Notes: a model not told the origin generated them from the letters alone. A stretch of DNA of 64,000 nucleotides from Methanotorris igneus Kol 5 (GCF_000214415.1 NC_015562.1:1054001-1118000); one strand, 5' to 3'. Counted from the stretch's first letter, positions 8,906 through 17,557 are shown. Made by a program: numbers and translations.

Positions 8906-9118
8906 ATGAAAACTGTCAAATTTAGAGTTTATTATGATGGGGAATATTGGATTGCAGAGGGTATTGATGTAAGCATATTCACACAGGGGAAAACTTTAGA
9001 TGAATTGATGAAAAATCTTAAGGAGGCTGTTGAATTGCACTTTGAAGATGAGTTAAAAGCTGGGGAGGTTATAAAAATCCTTTCTGTTTCTGAGATGGAG
9101 GTGTCAAGTGTTGCCTAA
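8906..9118 (+). CDS. hicB: HicB-family antitoxin
   Basis: 70 residues with the HicB partial RNase H-like fold (VKFRVYYDGEYWIAEGIDV, then TQGKTLDELMKNLKEAVELHFED). HicB neutralises the HicA mRNA interferase. There is no obvious C-terminal DNA-binding domain, as in short HicB forms. Its stop codon overlaps the start of hicA by 11 bp, a typical coupled pair. The pair separates the first SpoIIM unit from the peptide gene. Confidence 0.88.
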   Translation: MKTVKFRVYYDGEYWIAEGIDVSIFTQGKTLDELMKNLKEAVELHFEDELKAGEVIKILSVSEMEVSSVA

Positions 9119-9353
9119 ACTTCCAGTTGTCGGTGGCAAGGATTTAATAAAATTTCTTAAAAAATTGGGTTATGAAGTCGTTAGGCAGAGAGGGAGCCAT
9201 GTGAGATTAAGAAAAGAGACGGAACTTGGAATTCACAATATAACAATCCCTTATCATGAAGAGATAGCAAGAGGAACTTTAAACAATATTTTGACCGATA
9301 TTTCTAAATGGAACAACATTCCAAAGGAAGAGTTAATAAAAAGATTAAAATAA
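9108..9353 (+). CDS. hicA: HicA-family mRNA interferase toxin
   Basis: 81 residues with a dsRBD-like fold: LPVVGGKDLIKFLKKLGYEVVRQ, the catalytic His in GSHVRLR, HNITIPYHEEIARGTLNNIL, and a C-terminal tail longer than in minimal HicA (PKEELIKRLK). GTG 9108, or TTG 9111, follows the GGAGGTG ribosome-binding site inside hicB. An intact catalytic His suggests an active toxin. Confidence 0.88.
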   Translation: MLPKLPVVGGKDLIKFLKKLGYEVVRQRGSHVRLRKETELGIHNITIPYHEEIARGTLNNILTDISKWNNIPKEELIKRLK

Positions 9354-9436
9354 TTTACTTTTATAAATCCTTTACTATTTTATTAATTATTAAAAATCCT
9401 AATCACTTAAAAACTTAATTTAAATACATTACTATT

Positions 9437-9463
9437 CGATTTAAATCGTTATATATATATATA
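9437..9463 (+). promoter_or_regulatory. Promoter of the peptide gene with an abutting palindrome
   Basis: A perfect 12-bp palindrome CGATTTAAATCG (9437-9448) touches a long TATA run (9450-9463). Transcription should start near 9485-9490, giving a 5' leader of about 105 nt. The palindrome position suits a repressor or activator site. Confidence 0.5.
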
Positions 9464-9536
9464 GTGGTTTTGCATTTATTTTGTTTATGAAAAATGTGGA
9501 AAATAAGGACTTTAAAAAAGTAAAGAATAATTGGTG

Positions 9537-9592
9537 ATGATGCCTCGGTATAGAGGCGGAGCCAACTCAGCCGCAACCACCGAGGTGACAGA
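9537..9592 (+). promoter_or_regulatory. GC-rich structured 5' leader that pairs with the ribosome-binding site
   Basis: In otherwise very AT-rich DNA this 56-nt stretch forms an outer stem CCTCGGT (9543-9549) / ACCGAGG (9579-9585) and an inner stem GCGG (9556-9559) / CCGC (9571-9574). The ribosome-binding site GAGGTGA (9582-9588) lies partly in the outer stem, so folding would block translation of the peptide gene starting at 9593. I match it to no riboswitch class that I know. An H/ACA-like reading was considered and rejected. Confidence 0.5.
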
Positions 9593-9910
9593 ATGAAATT
9601 TTTAAAGAAAGAAGTATATAAGATTTTTGGAACTTTAGTTTTAGTAAGCATGATAGGGGCTTTAGTAGCTGAGCCAGTGGCTTTAGGAGATGCTGGATTA
9701 GTATATTATTACTATTATAAAAACAAAGATACAGGTAATGATATGATAAATCATGGAGCTGCAACTGCAGGTGTTGGTAGTATTCTCTTTGGGGTTGGTA
9801 CTTATGCCTTAGAAAATGCAGCAGCTGGTAGTATATTATATTATGCTGGTGCTGGATTAGCAGCTACTGGTGTGGGGTTAGTAATTGTTGGAGTTGGATT
9901 ACTAGCATAA
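9593..9910 (+). CDS. Small hydrophobic Gly/Ala-rich peptide, candidate bacteriocin-like precursor
   Basis: 105 residues, not a family I recognise. A basic N-terminus (MKFLKKEVYK) is followed by a hydrophobic signal-like segment (IFGTLVLVSMIGALVAEPVA), the odd run LVYYYYYKNK, then two glycine-zipper helices (AATAGVGSILFGVGTYAL and GAGLAATGVGLVIVGVGLLA) ending the protein. A short leader plus a compact, hydrophobic, membrane-active core is what circular or class II bacteriocin precursors look like. The neighbours (SpoIIM/DUF95 proteins, small membrane proteins, ABC exporter) support this, but no maturation site can be proven from the sequence. Confidence 0.6.
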   Translation: MKFLKKEVYKIFGTLVLVSMIGALVAEPVALGDAGLVYYYYYKNKDTGNDMINHGAATAGVGSILFGVGTYALENAAAGSILYYAGAGLAATGVGLVIVGVGLLA

Positions 9911-9961
9911 TTTTTAGTATTTCTATTATTTTTATTTTTTTTAAAAATTGGGGTGTAAATT

Positions 9962-10222
9962 ATGAAGGATAAAACAAAACTTGCAATATTTTTATTTCTT
10001 TTACCTTTATTATATTTTATAATATATTTTATTAGTAAAGGTTATTTTTACTCAATATTGATAGGTATTTCAACATTAGCACTTGGAATTTCGATATACA
10101 CTGAGTCATATAAACAATGTTATAAAATATTTGGAAAGACATTTGTAAATATAATTATAATATTAATATATTTAACTTTATTAATTGCTGGCATTCATTT
10201 TATTTTAGTTCACACATTATAA
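9962..10222 (+). CDS. Small three-helix membrane protein
   Basis: 86 residues with three hydrophobic segments (LAIFLFLLPLLYFIIYFI, YFYSILIGISTLALGISIY, and NIIIILIYLTLLIAGIHFILV) and a basic cytoplasmic start. It sits between the peptide gene (51 bp) and the second SpoIIM gene (44 bp). Small basic membrane proteins in this position act as immunity proteins in circular-bacteriocin loci; here that is an inference from context only. Confidence 0.55.
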   Translation: MKDKTKLAIFLFLLPLLYFIIYFISKGYFYSILIGISTLALGISIYTESYKQCYKIFGKTFVNIIIILIYLTLLIAGIHFILVHTL

Positions 10223-10266
10223 ATAAAATATACATTCATTAAACAATTATTATAATCAGTGAAACC

Positions 10267-10803
10267 ATGAAACTACCATCAATACTAACAATCCTAATCT
10301 TCTCAATAGGTTTCATCTCAGGAATCACATCTATAAACGATTTTTCAAAAAACTACAATGGAGAAGAATTAAACCAAAAACTAAATATAAAATTCAACTT
10401 CCTTACAATCCTACTAACTAATCTAAAAGTTATCCTTCTAATGTTGGCAGGAGCTATAACTTTTGGTTTATCTACTTTTATAAACTTAATATTTAATGGT
10501 TTTAATGTTGGTATATTGGTTGGTTCTACTTTCCTAACTGACGAACCGTTAAAATTAATAACTGCTTTAATTCTTCCACACGGAATATTCGAAATTCCAG
10601 CAATGCTTATATCAGCAACAGCAGGTTTCAAAATTCCTTATGAAGTTATTCTTTATCTCTTAGATAAGAAAGAAAAACCAATAACAGAAGAAGATATAAA
10701 AGAATTCTTAAAATTAGCAGGAATATCAATAATCCTAATCATAATAGCAGCATTCGTAGAGGTTTATATTACTCCAAAGATAGCGAATTATTTATTATCA
10801 TAA
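10267..10803 (+). CDS. SpoIIM/DUF95 family membrane protein, copy 2
   Basis: 178 residues, the same layout as the copy at 8307. From LTNLKVILLMLAGAITFGLSTF onward the two proteins differ at only a handful of residues, and long DNA stretches (for example around 8450-8500 and 10405-10455) are identical; the N-terminal 50 residues and the loop differ more. Preceded, like copy 1, by a small membrane protein. Likely partner of the peptide gene upstream. Confidence 0.85.
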   Translation: MKLPSILTILIFSIGFISGITSINDFSKNYNGEELNQKLNIKFNFLTILLTNLKVILLMLAGAITFGLSTFINLIFNGFNVGILVGSTFLTDEPLKLITALILPHGIFEIPAMLISATAGFKIPYEVILYLLDKKEKPITEEDIKEFLKLAGISIILIIIAAFVEVYITPKIANYLLS

Positions 10804-10862
10804 ACACTTAAATATAATAATTAAATAAAAATAAATTAATATCAAAATAACGAGGGGAGAAA

Positions 10863-11516
10863 ATGAACATAAAAGAACTAATTCTAAATCCAAACAACTT
10901 CTTTAAAAATTTAGCAGATAAAGATGTCTCTCTTAAAACCCCATTCTTAATAGTACTTATGTTTTCTGTGTTGATGTGTATCTATTCCTACTATACAACA
11001 TCGATAATGTTTAAAATATTCCCACCAGATATGCAAAATATGATGTCGATTATGAGAATAATTTCCGCAGTCTCTACTTTAGTGGGGGGATTTATAGCAT
11101 GGTTATTAATAGCAGGGGTAATGCACTTAATATCAATGGCATTTAAGGGGGAAGGTTCTTTTAAAAGAACATTTGAATTTACTGGCTATGGATTCTTACC
11201 AAACTTAATAGCATTATGTATAACAATACCAATAGGTTATTATTTCCTTTCAAATGCTCATGTTCCAACTTTAACAATGGCACAACTCCAAAATCCTGCA
11301 GTTGTAAAACAAGTCATGTCTTCAATAATCCCAAAACCCATGGTATATACAAATCTTTTAATTGGTATTGCGGTTAGTTTGTGGAATTTAGGTTTATGGA
11401 CTTATGGTATAAAGTATGCAAGGAATTTAGAATTAAAAAAGGCATTTATAGTTGCATTAATCCCAACAGTATTATTTGGGGCTTATCAGTTATATAGCGT
11501 GGCTAAATTCCTATAA
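10863..11516 (+). CDS. Yip1-domain membrane protein
   Basis: 217 residues with five predicted TM segments. The N-terminal signature KELILNPNNFFKNL and the FEFTGYGFLPNLIAL region fit the archaeal/bacterial Yip1 family, whose members often accompany ABC transporters and peptide loci but have no settled role. The shorter protein at 14292 shares the N-terminal motif. The next gene starts 10 bp downstream, so they are probably cotranscribed. Confidence 0.7.
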   Translation: MNIKELILNPNNFFKNLADKDVSLKTPFLIVLMFSVLMCIYSYYTTSIMFKIFPPDMQNMMSIMRIISAVSTLVGGFIAWLLIAGVMHLISMAFKGEGSFKRTFEFTGYGFLPNLIALCITIPIGYYFLSNAHVPTLTMAQLQNPAVVKQVMSSIIPKPMVYTNLLIGIAVSLWNLGLWTYGIKYARNLELKKAFIVALIPTVLFGAYQLYSVAKFL

Positions 11517-11526
11517 GGTGGGATAT

Positions 11527-13020
11527 ATGAAAAAATCCTCTTTTATTTTTTTAACATTTTTATCATTATTACTAATTTTAAATACAATAAACGCAATAGA
11601 ATTTACAAGTTTTGATTACAAAAATGAATACTTAGAGCCAGGAAAAACCTACGACTTATGGGTTGTAATCACACCGGAAAAAGAGATAAACAATACCATA
11701 ATTGGCATATATCCTTATGGTATCAGTAAAGAATATATCCAAATTATTAAAGGAAAGGATTATGTGGGACATTTGTTTCAATCTGAACAGGGAGTAGGAC
11801 ACTTTATAATAAAAATTAAAGACAACGCTCCATCAAAGGATTATAAAATCGTAGCATACTGTAATTACACAGAAAATGGGGAACAGTATTCAGAAAACAG
11901 AATCTTTGAAATTCCAGTTAGGGGAGAAGCAATAATAGAAATCCAAAATCCACCAATATTAAAGGAGGGGACGAACAAGATATTCTTAAGAATTACAAAT
12001 AAAGGAACAGGAATAGCAGAGAACATAAAAATAACCTTTGAAAATGGAAAAAATATCTATGCGTTAAGCAATAGTTATGTTATTAACTACCTAAAACCAG
12101 GAGAAACAAAGTTAATAAGGTTGATTTTATATGCAAATGGGGAAATAGGGGAGTTGCCTTATACAATAACTTACCAAAACCAGTATAACTTGTTGGAATT
12201 AACTGATAAGACAGAAACGGATACGTCAACAACATCAACCTATAAAAATCAAAAAACTATTGAAGAAAAGGGAACTTTAACTTTCAAAATAGTCCCAAAT
12301 GACTTAATTTCAATAAATTTAAAAAACATTACCTGTCCAGTTGGAAAAATCAACAATTTAACAATTTTAATAAGAAACAACTACAAAGATGCCAACTTTA
12401 TCATAACCATTGGAAAATACTACTTAGGAAACAACCAAAAAACAATCTTCATTAAAAAAGGGGAAACAAAAAATGTATCTTTTAAAATAAAAATAAATGA
12501 AATGGGAATAAAAGAGATTCCAATAAAAATTTACTTCGATGAAAATGAAATAAACAAAAACCTAACCATAAATGTCATTGGAAAGGCAGAGTTGGTTTTA
12601 ACAGGTGTTAATGTTGAAGGATTTGGAGAAAAAATAATAACTGGAGATTTATCAAACATTGGAACTGCTCCAGCAAAGAGCGTTTTAATAAGCATCAAAA
12701 AAACAAAAAACATCATACCAAAAAGGCCCTATGAAAACTACTTTATAGGTACATTAAACCCAGATGATTATGGAAGTTTTGAGTTGCACTGCCAAATTAA
12801 TGGAACTGTAAATGAGATTCCAATTGTAATAACTTATAGGGATGAAAATAACAATTTAGTAACGATTTATAAGACAATAAAAATTAATGGGGATGTTATT
12901 TCTTTAAAAAACAATAATAAAGAAGAAGTTAATTATTTAGTTATTGGAATAGCTATAGTATTCTGCTTTGGGGTAGTTTATTTGATTTATAGGGGGTTTG
13001 TAAGAAAAGATGAGAAATAA
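11527..13020 (+). CDS. Secreted, membrane-anchored surface protein with CARDB/NEW3-like repeats
   Basis: 497 residues. Signal peptide (SSFIFLTFLSLLLILNTINA), a long beta-rich ectodomain with repeated motifs such as LFLRITNKGTGIAENIKITF and TGDLSNIGTAPAKSVLISI (CARDB/COG1361-like immunoglobulin-type units), many N-glycosylation sequons, and a C-terminal TM anchor with a short basic tail (about 467-490). I start at ATG 11527 after GGTGGG. COG1361-type proteins are commonly encoded beside LolD/MacB-like exporters, where they may act as extracytoplasmic partners; the exporter genes follow at 14625-17301. Confidence 0.65.
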   Translation: MKKSSFIFLTFLSLLLILNTINAIEFTSFDYKNEYLEPGKTYDLWVVITPEKEINNTIIGIYPYGISKEYIQIIKGKDYVGHLFQSEQGVGHFIIKIKDNAPSKDYKIVAYCNYTENGEQYSENRIFEIPVRGEAIIEIQNPPILKEGTNKIFLRITNKGTGIAENIKITFENGKNIYALSNSYVINYLKPGETKLIRLILYANGEIGELPYTITYQNQYNLLELTDKTETDTSTTSTYKNQKTIEEKGTLTFKIVPNDLISINLKNITCPVGKINNLTILIRNNYKDANFIITIGKYYLGNNQKTIFIKKGETKNVSFKIKINEMGIKEIPIKIYFDENEINKNLTINVIGKAELVLTGVNVEGFGEKIITGDLSNIGTAPAKSVLISIKKTKNIIPKRPYENYFIGTLNPDDYGSFELHCQINGTVNEIPIVITYRDENNNLVTIYKTIKINGDVISLKNNNKEEVNYLVIGIAIVFCFGVVYLIYRGFVRKDEK

Positions 13021-13158
13021 CCAAAATTAGATACATTCCATAAAAATCATTTAGAAATTTTTGATAAGAGAGGAAAGTTTAAAGGGGAATTATATCCTGA
13101 TGGAACATTTAGAAGTGCAGAAGAGCTGGGAAAAACCAAACGAAGATTGAAGATTTAA
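13021..13158 (+). pseudogene. Short coding relic after the surface protein
   Basis: In the frame that follows the stop of the surface protein there are 45 sense codons with sensible composition, including HLEIFDKRGKFKGELYPDG and SAEELGKTKRRLKI, ending at TAA 13158, and no start or ribosome-binding site. The HLEIFDKRGK..GE pattern reminds me of the tails of bacterial polymorphic toxins, but that is memory only. Either a relic or a readthrough extension. Confidence 0.35.
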
Positions 13159-13179
13159 TGAAGGAAAGTAGGTGATTAG

Positions 13180-14190
13180 ATGGACAAAAAATTTACATTG
13201 GAAACTTTAAACTTATTAAAAAATAAAGTTTTAGAAAATGACCATATATTTGGAAAAGAACTTACAGAGATTCTTATAGATGTTATAGATGGGATAATAT
13301 ACGTTTTTAATGAAATTTTTGAAGAAATATCAAAAACTAACTTAGATAATATAAATTTACGTAATTTATGGTTCATATATAGTGAAATATCGCCTTTATA
13401 TGAGGATATTAATAAAATATCGAGTGAAATAGATGACATTTTAAACTTAAGCAGTAAAGACATTAACAACTGGAAACTTTGGAAGAATCTTGGGGATAAG
13501 GCATATCTATGCAAAGCTTATTATGAGGCATTATTTTGTTATAATAAAGCATTAGAAATTAATTCAGAAGATTTAGAGGTTTTATGTAAAAAGGGTTACA
13601 CCTTATTGAGGATAAGTTTAAATGAAATAAATTTATCAATAAAATACTTTGAAAAGGTATTAGAAAAAGATGAAAATAATTATAAAGCACTCTTTGGATT
13701 AGGAGAAGCATATTATAACTTGAATAACGAAGAAAATGCAATAAAATACTTCGAAAAAATTTTAAAATTAAATCCAAACGATGTAGAGGCACTGGAGTAT
13801 TTAGGAGATATATACTATGAAAAAGATTATGAAAAAGCAATAAACTATTACAAAAAAGCTTTAGAATTAAAACCAAAAGATGTCAACTTAATTTTAAAAA
13901 TAGCTCATTCTTATGTAGAATTGAAAAAATACGAAGATGCATTAAAATATTTTGAAAAAGCACTATCTCTAAACCCAGATGTGTTTGAATTAGAACAGAT
14001 TTACGAATTTATGGGAAGAATATATATTTATTTAGGAGAAGATGAAAAAGCTATGGAATATTTTGAAAAGTTAAAGGAGATAAATCCATACCATGATGAA
14101 ATATATGAAGTTATTGCTTTAACTTATGGAGAAGTTGGAAATGTTGAAAAAGCGGAAAAATATCTTAGAAAATTAGAATTAACTAAATAG
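13180..14190 (+). CDS. Tetratricopeptide-repeat protein
   Basis: 336 residues. An N-terminal helical part without repeats (1-105) is followed by about six TPR units, for example KALFGLGEAYYNLNNEENAI and VEALEYLGDIYYEKDYEKAI, ending in YDEIYEVIALTYGEVG-like helices. Cytoplasmic scaffold, partner unknown. ATG 13180 follows GGTGAT. It lies inside the island between the surface protein and the ABC exporter. Confidence 0.8.
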   Translation: MDKKFTLETLNLLKNKVLENDHIFGKELTEILIDVIDGIIYVFNEIFEEISKTNLDNINLRNLWFIYSEISPLYEDINKISSEIDDILNLSSKDINNWKLWKNLGDKAYLCKAYYEALFCYNKALEINSEDLEVLCKKGYTLLRISLNEINLSIKYFEKVLEKDENNYKALFGLGEAYYNLNNEENAIKYFEKILKLNPNDVEALEYLGDIYYEKDYEKAINYYKKALELKPKDVNLILKIAHSYVELKKYEDALKYFEKALSLNPDVFELEQIYEFMGRIYIYLGEDEKAMEYFEKLKEINPYHDEIYEVIALTYGEVGNVEKAEKYLRKLELTK

Positions 14191-14291
14191 AATATGTATT
14201 GAATTTAAAAAATGTGGGGGTATATAGCTTAATCTTTTCAATTATTCATTTATCATTCTTTAAATCTCAATAATTAATAATTGGTGAACTA

Positions 14292-14606
14292 ATGAAAGAC
14301 CTAATATTAAACCCAGATAAATTTTTCAAAGATATTTTAACAAAAGTTTCTTTTGTATATTTAATTGAAATGACAGTTGCTTTAATTATTCAGCTTATTT
14401 CCATTTTAACGAATACATTATATGCTGATGGAGGTTACATAATTAAGTTAATGGATATAATGGTGTCATTATGGGCAATGCTATTGTTTGCAAAAGGAAT
14501 CCAATACAACTATAAATTAGCATTCAAAAAAAGCTTGGTAATACCATTTTTAATATTTTTGTTGAATCTTCTAAGTAGTATAGCCGATTATATCAACATA
14601 TATTAA
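14292..14606 (+). CDS. Short Yip1-like membrane protein
   Basis: 104 residues. The N-terminus MKDLILNPDKFFKDIL repeats the Yip1 signature of the gene at 10863, and YNYKLAFKKSLVIPFLI matches the C-terminal ARNLELKKAFIVALIP region there, but the middle is missing. It looks like an internally deleted Yip1 paralogue with three TM segments. It ends 18 bp before the ABC ATPase. Confidence 0.55.
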   Translation: MKDLILNPDKFFKDILTKVSFVYLIEMTVALIIQLISILTNTLYADGGYIIKLMDIMVSLWAMLLFAKGIQYNYKLAFKKSLVIPFLIFLLNLLSSIADYINIY

Positions 14607-14624
14607 GATAATTTTAGGGATACG

Positions 14625-15302
14625 ATGATTGAATTAAAAAATGTAACAAAAACCTACAAAATGGGTGGGGAAATAATTTATGCTTTAAAAAATGTAAATT
14701 TAAAAATAAAAGAGGGGGAATTTGTAGTAATTATGGGACCTAGTGGAAGCGGAAAATCAACATTGTTGAATATTATCGGATGTTTGGATAAACCAGACAG
14801 TGGGGAAGTTTATATCGACAAAATAAAAATAAATGATTTGAATGATGAAGAACTGACAAAAATTAGGAGAAATAAGATTGGATTTGTATTTCAGCAATTT
14901 AACCTAATCCCTCTTTTAACTGCATTGGAAAATGTTGAACTCCCATTAATTTTTAAATATAGGAACACACTATCCGAAGAAGAAAGAAAGAAAATAGCAC
15001 TAAAATGTTTAAAAATGGCTGAATTAGATGAAAAATTTGCAAACCATAAACCAAACCAATTAAGTGGAGGACAACAGCAGAGAGTGGCTATAGCAAGAGC
15101 ACTGGCAAACAATCCTCCAATTTTACTGTGTGATGAACCTACTGGAAGTTTGGATTCAAAAACTGGTGGTAAAATTATGGAGCTCTTAAAAAAATTAAAC
15201 GATAGTGGAAAAACTGTTGTTGTAGTTACCCACGATTTAGCTGTGGCAAAATATGCAGATAGAGTAATTTACCTTAGAGATGGAAATATAGTTGAGGAAT
15301 AA
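14625..15302 (+). CDS. ABC exporter ATPase, LolD/MacB type
   Basis: 225 residues with Walker A GPSGSGKST (38-46), Q-loop FVFQQFNLIPLLT, signature LSGGQQQRVAIARAL, Walker B ILLCDEPTG and the His switch VTHD. It powers the MacB-like permease at 16198. LolD/MacB exporters move lipoproteins, peptides or antibiotics; in bacteriocin loci the same class gives export and self-protection. All motifs are intact. Confidence 0.92.
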   Translation: MIELKNVTKTYKMGGEIIYALKNVNLKIKEGEFVVIMGPSGSGKSTLLNIIGCLDKPDSGEVYIDKIKINDLNDEELTKIRRNKIGFVFQQFNLIPLLTALENVELPLIFKYRNTLSEEERKKIALKCLKMAELDEKFANHKPNQLSGGQQQRVAIARALANNPPILLCDEPTGSLDSKTGGKIMELLKKLNDSGKTVVVVTHDLAVAKYADRVIYLRDGNIVEE

Positions 15303-15318
15303 TACTTTGGGGGGAAAA

Positions 15319-16164
15319 ATGATAGATAATATCAAAGATAGGGAATTATTCGATATTAAAAAAGTTGGTATTATATCCATAATGGTTTGGTTTTTGCTTA
15401 ATGTGTTGGCAATACCATTATCCTTTTCAATGATAATTTCATTATTTGGTAAAACCTGGCTTTCTGGGAACAATTACTTTATAGAAAATGAAGTAGGGTA
15501 TTTTACATTCCTTATCTCTTCAATATTGGCGGTATTATCGGTGTCCTATTATTATTCAAAGGGTAAAGTAAAGGCACTATCAGGATATTTGTTAAAAATT
15601 ACTTCGATGTTGCTAATTTCAAAAATTGCCCTATATGTTATATCAGTTTATTACCCTGCATATATCTCATTATTGGGAATATCCAATGGATTTATTTGCT
15701 ATGTTGTATTCATGGCAATGTTTATAAAGATAAGCGAATTATATGGAAAAAAATTGTCATTTTTAGATAGAATAAAGATAATTGCACTATCTCTATTGAT
15801 ATACCTTGCAATAACATATCCCCTGTATTGGGGTATTTATACATTTATTACAGAGGATTATTTTACCTATCCCAGTGATTATTGGCATTTTGAAAAATTT
15901 ATTTTTTTCATATATGTATTGGGTGCTTTAATATCGGTTCCATCATCCACCTATATCTATTCAAAATTAACTAATTTAGGTGATTTAAAAAAATACAGTT
16001 TAGAAATGTTGAAATATTCTATTGTATTTAGTGTAATAACACTAATTTCTTTTTGGGCATTTACACTGTATTATCACCACGTATTTTCAATAGGAAGTTT
16101 TATAGTATGGTTGATAATTTACAGTTTAATAATGATTTTTAAGATGCTAGATATTGAAAGATAA
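15319..16164 (+). CDS. Polytopic membrane protein between ABC subunits
   Basis: 281 residues with about eight TM segments; not a family I recognise. ATG 15319 follows GGGGGG. It starts 16 bp after the ATPase gene and ends 33 bp before the permease, so it is probably an accessory subunit or the second membrane component of the exporter. Confidence 0.6.
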   Translation: MIDNIKDRELFDIKKVGIISIMVWFLLNVLAIPLSFSMIISLFGKTWLSGNNYFIENEVGYFTFLISSILAVLSVSYYYSKGKVKALSGYLLKITSMLLISKIALYVISVYYPAYISLLGISNGFICYVVFMAMFIKISELYGKKLSFLDRIKIIALSLLIYLAITYPLYWGIYTFITEDYFTYPSDYWHFEKFIFFIYVLGALISVPSSTYIYSKLTNLGDLKKYSLEMLKYSIVFSVITLISFWAFTLYYHHVFSIGSFIVWLIIYSLIMIFKMLDIER

Positions 16165-16197
16165 ATAAAAACATATTTTATTCTTTTGAGGGAAATC

Positions 16198-17301
16198 ATG
16201 TATTTGAAGATGGCAAAGAGGAATCTAAATAGGCATATTTTAAGAAGTACTTTAGCGTTGTTGGGGATTATTATAGGTGTTATGGCTATTTCCTCCTTAG
16301 GAATTTTAGGTGGAGGATTAAAACAAGGAATCATTAAAAATTTTGAAGGGGTAGCAAATTTTGTTGTTGTATTGCCAAATACTGAAGAAGGGTATTTACA
16401 TTTTACAAAAAAAGATGTGGATAAACTAAAAAAACTAAACTGCATTGTAATTCCAATTTCATCAAAAACTGATATTGTATATATTAAAGGAAAAAATAAA
16501 AAGGCGTATGTAACAATATATGGTATAAAAAAAGAGGATATAAAGTATTTAAATTTAGGCATCAAAAATAAATTAACCGATACAACAACATATGCAGATA
16601 GTTTTTTTGTCAATATTCATGATGTTAATACTGGAGATATGGTTGTTTTGAAAAATATATCCCTTAGAATAAATGGAATATACAACAGTTCTTTTTTTGT
16701 AATTTCTCAAAATTCAATAATCTTATCAGAAAAAACATACAAAAGATTTTATGGGAATAATTACTCAATGATAGTTCTTTATGTAAAAAATAAAGATGAT
16801 ATTAGTAAAATAAAAAATGAAACAGAAAAAATTATGAATAGGAAAGAAAAAACAGCTATTGTATTGTCCATGGATAGAATTCTCCAATCAATAAATGATG
16901 TTATGGATAAAGTATCGTTGTTTTTAATGGGTATCGGTGGAATATCTTTATTAGTTGCAGGAATTGGAATTGGAAATGTAATGTTAATGAGCACAATTGA
17001 AAGAACAAAGGAAATTGGTGTTATGAAAAGTATTGGCGCGTCTAAGAGAGATATAATAACCTTGTTCCTTTATGAAGCTTTAATTTTAGGAGTTGTTGGA
17101 AGTATTATTGGAGCAATGTTGAGTTTAGGGGTAGGTTATTTAGTTGTCCATTATTTACTGAGATCATCTATAACAATGGAAAGTTTAATTTATGTATTTT
17201 TGGGAATTTTATTTGGTGTTGGAACATCCATAGTTGCATCACTATATCCTGCATACAAAGCTGCAAATTTAGATCCAATAAAGGCGTTAAAGAGCGATTA
17301 A
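16198..17301 (+). CDS. MacB/FtsX-type ABC permease
   Basis: 367 residues: N-terminal TM (about 18-40, LALLGIIIGVMAISSLGILGG), a periplasm-type domain of some 200 residues, and three C-terminal TM helices with the conserved IGIGNVMLMST and ERTKEIGVMKSIGASKRDI coupling motif. Full length. ATG 16198 is chosen after GAGGGA. Last gene of the island; a MITE follows 14 bp later. Confidence 0.9.
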   Translation: MYLKMAKRNLNRHILRSTLALLGIIIGVMAISSLGILGGGLKQGIIKNFEGVANFVVVLPNTEEGYLHFTKKDVDKLKKLNCIVIPISSKTDIVYIKGKNKKAYVTIYGIKKEDIKYLNLGIKNKLTDTTTYADSFFVNIHDVNTGDMVVLKNISLRINGIYNSSFFVISQNSIILSEKTYKRFYGNNYSMIVLYVKNKDDISKIKNETEKIMNRKEKTAIVLSMDRILQSINDVMDKVSLFLMGIGGISLLVAGIGIGNVMLMSTIERTKEIGVMKSIGASKRDIITLFLYEALILGVVGSIIGAMLSLGVGYLVVHYLLRSSITMESLIYVFLGILFGVGTSIVASLYPAYKAANLDPIKALKSD

Positions 17302-17314
17302 GTGAGTTTCATAT

Positions 17315-17474
17315 TATACTCGTGTGCGTTAGAGATATTTGGCAAAATCCAAGGGATTTTGCCGTATAATTTGGAATATGACATTAGTAAATTTTTAAGG
17401 TTAATGCGTTATTTCAAATTTTAATATGGCAAAACCGAAGGTTTTGCCGTATATCATTTCCGCACACGACTATA
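17315..17474. repeat. MITE, TATAGTCGTGTGCG family, 160 bp
   Basis: Ends TATACTCGTGTGCG / CGCACACGACTATA. It carries two nested palindromes (17341-17363 and 17428-17449) of the GGCAAAA...TTTTGCC type. It closes the right border of the accessory island. Confidence 0.8.
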
Positions 17475-17557
17475 TTTTAACTATCTTTTTTAGGTGATAT
17501 ATTAAGTTATGTATATCCTAAATTTTATGATTCAATAAAGGAGAGCAAGGGATAATT

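Noticed and set aside
9537-9592. H/ACA guide RNA reading of the leader (an ACA follows the stem)
   Set aside because: The 14-nt rule gives a pocket without a convincing rRNA target, there is no kink-turn, and the ribosome-binding site of the next gene lies in the stem.
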